Of a stretch of DNA of 64,000 bases, positions 58,236 to 64,000 are shown in pieces (within the stretch, counting starts at the first letter, position 1; each line of letters begins with the position of its first letter). Both the position numbers and the translations under genes were made by a program. The DNA lies in assembly GCF_024206475.1 (NCBI RefSeq), contig NZ_JAMBPR010000033.1, forward strand, positions 1 to 64,000, in the 5' to 3' direction. The notes beneath the pieces were generated by a model that worked only from the letters and a program-made list of their open reading frames with translations, was not told where the DNA came from and did no database searches. This DNA is from Paraburkholderia sp. CNPSo 3274 (GTDB lineage Bacteria; Pseudomonadota; Gammaproteobacteria; Burkholderiales; Burkholderiaceae).

Positions 58236-58276
58236 AGAAGCACTGCTCTTGACAATAGCAGCAGCGCTGCTACTAT
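58236..58276 (+). promoter_or_regulatory. Rightward early promoter with repressor operators
   Basis: TTGACA (58249-58254), 16 bp, TACTAT (58271-58276). AGAAGCACTGCTCTT (58236-58250) overlaps the -35, and the 17-bp near-palindrome TAGCAGCAGCGCTGCTA (58256-58272) fills the spacer. It drives the early operon to the right. Confidence 0.75.
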
Positions 58277-58311
58277 TACCTCAACACGTCACCTGACGCA
58301 GCGAGGCAAAC

Positions 58312-58497
58312 ATGCATACCCTCTCATCCCGGATCGCCGACGAGGTTGCTTACTTCGCCGAGCCCGATGTCGAACCGACGCGCCGCGTGTACCGCGCACG
58401 CTGCCCGGAGTGCCGCCTCAGCTTCGGCTGCGCGCCGGGCTGCCCGAACGAAGAGATCGAAGCCGACGAAACCGCGCTGCGTGCGCTGGAGCACTGA
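58312..58497 (+). CDS. Small Cys-rich phage protein
   Basis: Protein of 61 residues, first gene of the rightward operon. It has CPECRLSFGCAPGCPNEEIE: four or five cysteines in a zinc-ribbon-like array. GAGG is seven bases before the ATG. Role unknown. Confidence 0.62.
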   Translation: MHTLSSRIADEVAYFAEPDVEPTRRVYRARCPECRLSFGCAPGCPNEEIEADETALRALEH

Positions 58498-58498
58498 A

Positions 58499-58675
58499 AT
58501 GGACATCCGCCTGGAACACATCGTCACTGCGATCAAGGCTCTAAAGGCTGCCGAGGCGATCCTGACCGAGGACGACTATGGCGCACGCAGCCGCGCTGTT
58601 ACCGAGTGCCTGATCGCTCGTGCGCGTCTTGAGGCTGCTATCGGTGATGTGTCGATCACCGTTCTGGAGCACTGA
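58499..58675 (+). CDS. Small helical phage protein
   Basis: Protein of 58 residues (MDIRLEHIVTAIKALKAAEA) with an Ala/Leu-rich helix. It starts one base after the stop of the gene before. Unknown. Confidence 0.55.
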   Translation: MDIRLEHIVTAIKALKAAEAILTEDDYGARSRAVTECLIARARLEAAIGDVSITVLEH

Positions 58676-58676
58676 C

Positions 58677-58805
58677 ATGGACCGCCTCAGCTATTCAATC
58701 GTGATCCTGAGCAACGCGTACCTCTGCTACGTCTGGGTGCCCTGGAAGAACAAGAGCGTTTATCTCGGCGCCGTCGATCTCATGCGCGACGTGTGCCTGC
58801 TGTGA
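58677..58805 (+). CDS. Small phage protein with hydrophobic helix
   Basis: Protein of 42 residues (MDRLSYSIVILSNAYLCYVW) with one hydrophobic segment and PWKNKSVYLG. It follows the previous stop by one base. Its last codon and stop overlap the next GTG start. Confidence 0.5.
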   Translation: MDRLSYSIVILSNAYLCYVWVPWKNKSVYLGAVDLMRDVCLL

Positions 58806-58957
58806 TCGATTCCACCTACACCGCTTCGGATTTCAAGATGGCTCTCGTGATTCGCACGGCGCTGTGCGTACTGTTCGGCGTGTTCTTCGCCGCGGCCGTG
58901 CTGTGCAGTTTTCTTGAGCAGCCGTTGATCGATGTCCTGTTTCCGTTCTGGAGATGA
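58802..58957 (+). CDS. Small membrane phage protein
   Basis: GTG start overlapping the upstream stop (GTGA), 51 residues: TASDFKMALVIRTALCVLFG, then VFFAAAVLCSFLEQ. One clear membrane helix. Not large enough for usual gene calls, but fits a chain of overlapping genes. Confidence 0.55.
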   Translation: MIDSTYTASDFKMALVIRTALCVLFGVFFAAAVLCSFLEQPLIDVLFPFWR

Positions 58958-59133
58958 GCATGTTTGACGCCTTTACCGAGCAACGCCAGCAGAAGCTGCG
59001 CGAGTGGTCCGACTACGTGGATAGCCGCGAGGAACGCCTGGAGCGCGCGAAGGAAGCGCTCGGCGAGAACTATCTGCTGCATCCGTCGAATCGCGTGCAG
59101 CGCCGCGCAGTGCCGTACGGAAGTGTGAAGTGA
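58954..59133 (+). CDS. Small charged phage protein
   Basis: 59 residues (MSMFDAFTEQRQQKLREWSD, then a Glu/Arg-rich coiled segment). ATGA overlap with the gene before and GTGA overlap with the gene after it. Unknown. Confidence 0.55.
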   Translation: MSMFDAFTEQRQQKLREWSDYVDSREERLERAKEALGENYLLHPSNRVQRRAVPYGSVK

Positions 59134-59273
59134 AACGCCTCAACACCTACTTCGACTCGCATCCAGTCAGGGCAATGATCGCCGGCTGGGTCGTGCTCTT
59201 CGCGGTTGTCCTGACGTCTGCCGCGATCGAAGCGGATTTCCACCCTCAACACACGCACAGGAGTGCAACGTGA
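59130..59273 (+). CDS. Small membrane phage protein before bet
   Basis: GTG start in the previous stop; 47 residues with one membrane helix (AMIAGWVVLFAVVLTSAAI). Its stop in turn overlaps the bet start (GTGA). Could be a lysogenic or recombination accessory; no homologue known to me. Confidence 0.5.
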   Translation: MKRLNTYFDSHPVRAMIAGWVVLFAVVLTSAAIEADFHPQHTHRSAT

Positions 59274-60241
59274 GCACAGCAGTCACCACCCAACGGACGA
59301 GCCTCGTCGCGAAGTTCGCCGACAAGTTCTCGATCGAGCCCGCGAAGCTCATGTCGACGCTCAAGTCGACGGCGTTCAAGCAGAACGGTAACAACGAAGT
59401 CACCGACGAACAGATGGCCGCGCTCCTGATCGTCGCCGACCAGTACGGCCTGAACCCGTTCACCAAGGAGATCTACGCGTTCCCCGACAAGGGCGGCATT
59501 GTGCCCGTGATCGGCGTGGATGGTTGGGCGCGCATCGTGAATGAGCACCCCATGTGCGACGGCTTCGAGTTCTCGTACGCCGAAGAAGTCACGGAGTTCT
59601 CCAGCAAGAAGGTGCCGCTCTGGATGGAAATCCGCGTCTACCGCAAGGACCGTCAGCGCCCGGTGGTTGTCCGGGAGTACTTCGATGAGGTCGTGCGCCG
59701 GAACATGCAGCCCTGGCAGTCGCACCCGAATCGCATGCTGCGCCACAAGACGTTCGTCCAGGGCGCACGGCTCGCGTTTGGCTTCGCCGGCGTGTTCGAT
59801 GAGGACGAAGCACAGCGCGTCGTCGAGCGTGACATGGGCGCGGCGCAGGAAGTGCCGCAGCCGCAGTCGCGCAGCCAGCGCCCCGCGGCGCCCGCGCTCG
59901 AGAACGTCGACGACGATGGCGTGATCAATACGCAGAACACGCAACGCCAGGCCGAGCCGGTGCAACAAAACGCCGAGCCTACGCAACGCACGCGCCGTGC
60001 TGCACCCGCGCCGCGTCAACAGCAGTCAGCAGAGCGCGAGCCCGGCTCAGATGACGAAGGTGCCGCGCAGGCCGGCGAGCCCGTCAGCGAAAGCGTGATG
60101 CGCATCCTCAAGACGAAGATGGAACAGGCTGCGCTCGGCGAGGCAGACCTTCGCAAGCAGTTCGGTTTCGGCTTCGAGGGCGTGACGAAGGCGAACTACA
60201 ACGATCTCGTCAGCTGGACCGAAGACCCGGTGGACGCGTAA
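59270..60241 (+). CDS. bet: Phage recombination protein Bet (RecT/Redbeta family)
   Basis: Single-strand annealing protein of 323 residues. TLKSTAFKQNGNNEVTDEQM, ADQYGLNPFTKEIYAFPDKG and VPVIGVDGWARIVNEHP are hallmark blocks of Bet. The C-terminal 110 residues are a Gln/Arg/Ala linker and a helical end, as usual in Redbeta-like proteins. It acts with the nuclease encoded right after it. GTG start with 4-nt overlap. Confidence 0.92.
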   Translation: MSTAVTTQRTSLVAKFADKFSIEPAKLMSTLKSTAFKQNGNNEVTDEQMAALLIVADQYGLNPFTKEIYAFPDKGGIVPVIGVDGWARIVNEHPMCDGFEFSYAEEVTEFSSKKVPLWMEIRVYRKDRQRPVVVREYFDEVVRRNMQPWQSHPNRMLRHKTFVQGARLAFGFAGVFDEDEAQRVVERDMGAAQEVPQPQSRSQRPAAPALENVDDDGVINTQNTQRQAEPVQQNAEPTQRTRRAAPAPRQQQSAEREPGSDDEGAAQAGEPVSESVMRILKTKMEQAALGEADLRKQFGFGFEGVTKANYNDLVSWTEDPVDA

Positions 60242-60858
60242 TGAGCGAGCTGCTTTTCGATCCGGTCGAGCACGCCTACACGGTCAATGGAAAGCGGTTG
60301 CCGAGCGTGACGCAGATCCTCGCCCCGCTCGTCGACTACTCCATGGTGCCGCGTGACGTGCTCGAACGTGCGCAGAAGCTCGGCACGGCCGTGCACCGCA
60401 TGACGGAACTGTACGACCTTGACGATCTGGACATGGATTGTCTTGCCGACGAGCTCGTGCCGTACCTCACGGCTTGGATCAAGTTCCGCGCGGAAAGCGG
60501 CTTCGTGCCCGAGACGATCGAAAAGCGGCTCTATCACCCGTCGCTGCGCTTCGCAGGTACGCCGGACCGCTCGGGCCTGATCAACGGCCGGCGCGCGGTG
60601 ATCGACATCAAGAAGATGCTGACGCTCGGGCCTGTGATCGGCCTGCAGCTCGCTGCGTACAGCGAACTCTTCGCGAAAAACGGCACGCAGATCGAGGACC
60701 GCTACGGACTCGGGCTGCGCGCAGATGGCACCTACCGGCTGGTGCCATTCAAAGACAAAGGCGACTGGCCGGTGTTCCTGTCGCTTCTCACTATCCGCAA
60801 CTGGAAGGACAAAAATGGACAAGCAACCGCTGGTGAATCTGCAAGTGCAACGGCCTGA
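60241..60858 (+). CDS. PD-(D/E)XK exonuclease partner of Bet
   Basis: Nuclease of 205 residues. The motifs of the RecB/Cas4-like fold are in order: LGTAVHRMTE (His), LRFAGTPDRSGLI (Asp), VIDIKKM (D-x-K) and LQLAAYSELF (Q-x-x-x-Y). It would resect double-strand ends for Bet to anneal. The ATG shares one base with the bet stop (TAATG). It lacks a long C-terminal domain. Confidence 0.85.
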   Translation: MSELLFDPVEHAYTVNGKRLPSVTQILAPLVDYSMVPRDVLERAQKLGTAVHRMTELYDLDDLDMDCLADELVPYLTAWIKFRAESGFVPETIEKRLYHPSLRFAGTPDRSGLINGRRAVIDIKKMLTLGPVIGLQLAAYSELFAKNGTQIEDRYGLGLRADGTYRLVPFKDKGDWPVFLSLLTIRNWKDKNGQATAGESASATA

Positions 60859-61621
60859 AGACGCACTGTTCAAGGGCGCCGAGCGCGCGCTCGCGAGCGC
60901 GAAGGTCTTCACCGTCGACTGCCCCGAAGTGCGCGATCTGGCCGTGCAGGACCTCACGAAGATCAAGGGCCTGCAGAAGGATCTCGACACGAAGCGCAAA
61001 AGCATCACGCAGCCGATCGATGCCGCCAAGAAGGCCGTGATGGATCTGTTCCGCGCGCCCACTGATTACCTCGATCAGGCCGAGGCACTCCTCAAGAAGG
61101 CGATCCAGGGCTACGACCGCGAGGAAGAGCGCAAGCGCATCGCCGAGCAGGCTCGCCTCGAGGAAGCCGCACGGCAGGAGCGCGCACAACTGGCAGCCGA
61201 AGCCGCAGCGCGTGAAGCAGCCGCGCAGGCCGAAGCACAGGCGATGCAGCAACAGGCCGAGAAGGCAGCCGCAGCAGGCGACGTCGAAACAGCCGCGCGC
61301 CTGAACGCCGAGGCAGAGAGCCGCGTCGAGCAGGGCGTGGCCGAAGCCGTGACACTGCAGCAGACCGCGACGCTCATCACCGCGCCCGTGGTCATGCCGA
61401 TCGCGCAGACGAAGGGTGTTTCCACGCGCAAGGTCTGGAAGGCCGAGATCAGCGACAAGCTCGCGCTCATTCAGTACATCGCCGCGCACCCGGAATACAT
61501 CGGACTGCTCGACGCCAACATGCCGGCCATCAACAAGATCGCCCTGGCGCTGAAGAAGAACTGCCCGCTCGCCGGCGTGCGCGTGTTCGAAGACGACGTC
61601 CTCGCCGCGCGCGCCGCGTAA
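60815..61621 (+). CDS. Ala-rich coiled-coil phage protein
   Basis: Protein of 268 residues. Residues 95-185 are a long Ala/Glu/Gln/Arg coiled coil; a conserved-looking end reads KVWKAEISDKLALIQYIAAH, then NMPAINKIALALKKN. It overlaps the nuclease gene by 44 bp. Genes of this size and shape often follow bet/exo in phages and may modulate host nucleases; the role here is not known. Confidence 0.62.
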   Translation: MDKQPLVNLQVQRPEDALFKGAERALASAKVFTVDCPEVRDLAVQDLTKIKGLQKDLDTKRKSITQPIDAAKKAVMDLFRAPTDYLDQAEALLKKAIQGYDREEERKRIAEQARLEEAARQERAQLAAEAAAREAAAQAEAQAMQQQAEKAAAAGDVETAARLNAEAESRVEQGVAEAVTLQQTATLITAPVVMPIAQTKGVSTRKVWKAEISDKLALIQYIAAHPEYIGLLDANMPAINKIALALKKNCPLAGVRVFEDDVLAARAA

Positions 61622-61670
61622 CTGCATGCCATCACCACACCAGCCGTCCAAACCTATTGCCGAGAGTTAT

Positions 61671-62294
61671 ATGAAACCGATCCTTTTCTACGATACCGAG
61701 ACGACGGGTCTGCCGCTTTGGAACGAGCCGTCTGAGTCGCCGGACCAGCCGCACATTACGCAGCTCGCCGCCGAACTGTGCGACGTCGACAGCGGACGCG
61801 TGCTGGGCTTCATGGACATGCTCATCAAGCCGGAAGGCTGGACGATCCCCGCGGAGCTCGAGGAGCTCATCGGAATCACGAACGATCTCGCCGAGCGCTT
61901 CGGGCATCCGATCGAGGAAGCCATGCGCGCGTTCATTCGCCTATGGAGCATGTCGGATCTGCGCTGTGGGCACAACGAATCGTTCGACGCGCGCATGGTG
62001 CGTATCGAGCTCTTCCGGCTCTCTCCCGAGCAGGAGAACGAGATTCACGGTGCATGGAAAGCTGCACCGGCATTCTGCACGCAGGGCAACAGCGTGAAGA
62101 TCATCAACCTGCCCCCCACCGAAAAGATGATCAAGGCTGGTCGCCGTCACGCGAAGTCGCCGAACCTTGGCGAGGCCTTCGAGTTCTTTACGGGCACGAA
62201 GCTCGAAGGCGCCCACAACGCAGCGGTCGATCTGGCGGCGTGCAAGGCGGTGTACTTCGGCATCGCGGCTCACCGGGCGCAGGCAGCGGCATGA
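61671..62294 (+). CDS. DnaQ-like 3'-5' exonuclease
   Basis: Protein of 207 residues of the DEDDh group: FYDTETTGLP (Asp8, Glu10), NESFDARMVRIE (Asp), and GAHNAAVDLAACK (His and Asp). GAGAG precedes the ATG; an upstream ATG at 61626 exists but lacks it. It could degrade DNA ends or RNA during phage recombination or replication. Confidence 0.88.
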   Translation: MKPILFYDTETTGLPLWNEPSESPDQPHITQLAAELCDVDSGRVLGFMDMLIKPEGWTIPAELEELIGITNDLAERFGHPIEEAMRAFIRLWSMSDLRCGHNESFDARMVRIELFRLSPEQENEIHGAWKAAPAFCTQGNSVKIINLPPTEKMIKAGRRHAKSPNLGEAFEFFTGTKLEGAHNAAVDLAACKAVYFGIAAHRAQAAA

Positions 62295-62485
62295 CGATCG
62301 ACTGCCCACTCCGATGCGCCTTGAAGCGCATCGCGCCGCACCTCGAAACGCTGGACCCGATTGACCGCGAGCAGCTGCGCCCGGCTGTTCGCGCTGTCGA
62401 GAACGACGTCGAGGTGATCCACATTCCAGATCGCGTCGTCGCGCGTATCCGCGATATCGCGGCACGCATGCCGAAGGTGTCGTAA
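62291..62485 (+). CDS. Small phage protein
   Basis: 64 residues: MTIDCPLRCALKRIAPHLET, ending RVVARIRDIAARMPKVS. ATGA overlap with the exonuclease gene and TAATG with the next. Basic helical protein of unknown role. Confidence 0.55.
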   Translation: MTIDCPLRCALKRIAPHLETLDPIDREQLRPAVRAVENDVEVIHIPDRVVARIRDIAARMPKVS

Positions 62486-62676
62486 TGCCCCGCCACTACT
62501 CCACCAGCAACATGGTCGAGCGCTTGGTCGGCCTGCTCGACACCACCGACCTCAACGAGTTCGAACACGGCTTCGTCGAGAGCATGCAGCGCCGTCTCAA
62601 CGAGGGGACGCTGACGGGCATCAGCGATCGTCAGGTCGAAGTCCTCGAAAACGTCTTCAACAAGCATTTCGCGTAA
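62485..62676 (+). CDS. Small phage protein
   Basis: 63 residues (MPRHYSTSNMVERLVGLLDT, then SDRQVEVLENVFNKHFA). Short helical protein coupled to the gene before it. The C-terminal LSxxQ-type helix resembles a recurrent small phage family. Confidence 0.58.
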   Translation: MPRHYSTSNMVERLVGLLDTTDLNEFEHGFVESMQRRLNEGTLTGISDRQVEVLENVFNKHFA

Positions 62677-62685
62677 GGAGCGGAC

Positions 62686-63579
62686 ATGTATATCGAAATC
62701 AAGGAAGTGATGGCGAAGATCACCTCGGTGACTCCCATCATGGAGAAGCACGGCAAGAAAAAGAAACGCCCGGCGCATTCGATCATCTTCGAGTTTGCGA
62801 TGCCCAACACGGTGCTCGACGCGATGGACGGAAACGGCCTGCGCGAGGCGTTCTATCGCAAGCCGAAGTCCGCGAGCGTGGACCCAAAGTCTGGCCAATC
62901 CAAGCTCGACGTGAGCAACGTCGCCGACGGCATCTCGCAACTGAAGTTCTCATGGTGGCAGCAGTGGATCGATATCCCTGGCGAACTCACGGGCTGGAAT
63001 CTCACGCTGCATACCGGCAACACGGAGCGCAGTCACATTGTGCTTGACGAGGCGAAGGTAAGTTCGTTCGCGACGCTGCCCAAGGACCTTGGCATCGCGC
63101 TCGTCAAATGCAAGGCGATCGTGCACCCGACCGCGCACGAGAAAGGGAAGATCGACGAGCTGCTGCAGACGGAAGTGAAGATATCGATCCTGCCGCCGGA
63201 TACGCAGCAAGCCGAGCTTCCTGGCACCACGACCGACCAAGTCGCAGACGGCGACGACGAGGAAGAGGCCGAAGAGGGAAACGAGGCTGCCGCCACTGCG
63301 GAGGCTTTCTCTGGTTCGGATGCTACTGCGAGCGATGCGAGCGAAACGGCGACCCTCGGCGAGCCGCCAAAGGTTGATCCGTTCGCCGGTACCGAGCTTG
63401 CAAGAGGCGCGGTCAACAGCGACGCCAAGGTGACAACGAAGAAGTCGCGCAGCGTTGGGCCCGAAGGCGAGCAGGATTCGCGCAAGGGCGTTGCGTGGCC
63501 CTTCCCCGGCGACAGGAACGCCGGAATGTATACGCCGAATGGCGAGCCGAAGAACACCGAGGCCGAAACGGCCGAGTAA
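62686..63579 (+). CDS. Phage protein with acidic linker, possible ssDNA-binding
   Basis: Protein of 297 residues. The first 175 are folded (KITSVTPIMEKHGKKKKRPA, then SWWQQWIDIPGELTG) and beta-rich; a Glu/Asp/Ala linker runs from about 190 to 225; a short basic end follows. Acidic-tailed beta proteins beside bet can be single-strand binding proteins, but no OB-fold motif is certain. GGAG stands before the ATG at 62686; ATG codon 9 is an alternative. Confidence 0.6.
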   Translation: MYIEIKEVMAKITSVTPIMEKHGKKKKRPAHSIIFEFAMPNTVLDAMDGNGLREAFYRKPKSASVDPKSGQSKLDVSNVADGISQLKFSWWQQWIDIPGELTGWNLTLHTGNTERSHIVLDEAKVSSFATLPKDLGIALVKCKAIVHPTAHEKGKIDELLQTEVKISILPPDTQQAELPGTTTDQVADGDDEEEAEEGNEAAATAEAFSGSDATASDASETATLGEPPKVDPFAGTELARGAVNSDAKVTTKKSRSVGPEGEQDSRKGVAWPFPGDRNAGMYTPNGEPKNTEAETAE

Positions 63580-63621
63580 AGGTTCCGTGGCGCAGGGAGG
63601 CTCCTGTGTTGCGGCGTGTTT

Positions 63622-63651
63622 GGCCGGCGCCTGTACGGGCCGGTCCTTTTT
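63622..63651 (+). terminator. Terminator before methyltransferase gene
   Basis: A stem of seven pairs (GGCCGGC with GCCGGTC, one wobble, 10-nt loop) is followed by CTTTTT. It separates the recombination operon from the methyltransferase gene. Confidence 0.6.
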
Positions 63652-63668
63652 CCCGCGGACAAGAAACA

Positions 63669-64000
63669 ATGAAACGCGATCTGATTTCACTCCCGCTCGA
63701 CCTTGGCAGCGAACTCATCATCGATAACTTCGCCGGCGGCGGCGGCGCGTCGACGGGCCTCGAGCGCGCATTCGGGCGACCGGTCGACGTTGCGATCAAC
63801 CACGATCCCGAAGCGCTCGCCATGCACGCGGCGAACCATCCGCATACGACGCACTATTGCGAGAGCGTGTTCGACGTCGATCCCATCGCCATCACCGGCA
63901 ACCAGCCCGTCGCGCTCGTCTGGCTGTCGCCGGACTGTAAGCACTTCAGCAAGGCGAAGGGCGGCAAGCCTGTGTCGAAGAAGATCCGCGGGCTCGCATG
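63669..64000 (+). CDS. DNA (cytosine-5)-methyltransferase, 3'-truncated by the window
   Basis: The first 110 codons of a C5 DNA methyltransferase. Motif I: IIDNFAGGGGASTGLERAFG; AdoMet contact INHDPEALAMHAANHP; motif IV: WLSPDCKHFSKAKGG with catalytic Cys90. The gene runs off the right edge. The protein would protect phage DNA from restriction or mark it. Start with ACAAAC/AAGA upstream is weak but is the only one near motif I. Confidence 0.85.
   Translation, partial: MKRDLISLPLDLGSELIIDNFAGGGGASTGLERAFGRPVDVAINHDPEALAMHAANHPHTTHYCESVFDVDPIAITGNQPVALVWLSPDCKHFSKAKGGKPVSKKIRGLA

Larger units (their letters stand above)
26923..64000. mobile_element. P22-like prophage, left part (continues beyond the window)
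   Basis: A continuous phage gene set runs from about 27.1 kb to the right edge: a Cro/repressor switch, replication, recombination, a late control region, P22-type portal/coat/tail factors, ejection proteins, tailspike and lysis genes. The left boundary lies in 26923-27145, between a host gene and the last leftward phage gene. No integrase, no tRNA target and no second attachment copy are visible, so the exact junction is unset. The fold class is P22-like (portal, coat, gp4, gp10), implying a short-tailed podovirus with headful or similar packaging. Confidence 0.9.

Overview
The window comes from a GC-rich betaproteobacterial chromosome, most likely a Burkholderia/Paraburkholderia/Caballeronia relative. 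This rests on codon use, on the gene families (an MdtABC-type RND pump, several LysR regulators, a DmlA/DmlR pair, a YdbC/PdxI-type reductase) and on a phage of a kind seen in that family. It has two parts: host DNA from 1 to about 26.9 kb, and the left part of a P22-like prophage from about 26.95 kb to the right edge, where it is cut off.

Host part. Positions 3-9381 carry a four-gene tripartite efflux operon (adaptor cut at its 5' end, two RND transporters, outer-membrane factor) with 4-nt start/stop overlaps. A PACE-family transporter and an NfsB-type nitroreductase follow on the other strand. Next come small metabolic and stress genes: YjbQ, a dienelactone-hydrolase-like enzyme, a bestrophin-like/DUF4239 membrane protein, a cupin, a glutathione transferase, a DUF4410-like lipid-side protein and a HAD phosphatase. 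Then lie a D-malate dehydrogenase gene with its DmlR-type regulator, a free methionine-R-sulfoxide reductase, a LysR/pyridoxine-dehydrogenase divergent pair, a LysR/MFS divergent pair, a possible small RNA locus, LysE and EamA exporters, and two small proteins.

Prophage part. The left strand (read leftward from about 57.3 kb) carries a Cro-like gene, small regulators, micro-proteins, an O-like replication protein with internal direct repeats, RusA, and unknown genes. These lead to a lambda-like late control point at 51.1-51.3 kb: a promoter followed by two terminators. The late genes follow: a small DUF6496-like protein, a GroES-like co-chaperonin, TerS, TerL, P22-type portal, scaffold, coat, gp4-like and gp10-like tail factors, several small structural proteins, a cupin-SET protein, three ejection proteins, a tailspike, lysis genes, a glycine-rich secreted or tail protein and a methyltransferase. 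The rightward side (57.4 kb onward) carries a repressor lacking the usual self-cleavage domain, then an early operon of tiny genes, Bet/RecT recombinase, a PD-(D/E)XK nuclease, a coiled-coil protein, a DnaQ-like exonuclease, and a C5 DNA methyltransferase cut by the window edge. No integrase or right attachment site is in view.

The most notable items are: repeated operators placed inside the spacers of both early promoters; the pR'-tR'-like late switch; the phage GroES homologue beside the terminase genes; a SET-domain protein among virion genes; a domain shared by the tailspike and a second late protein; a reverse-oriented 'moron' whose ribosome site lies in a terminator hairpin; putative origin repeats inside the replication gene; and overlapping micro-proteins of 23 and 26 residues.
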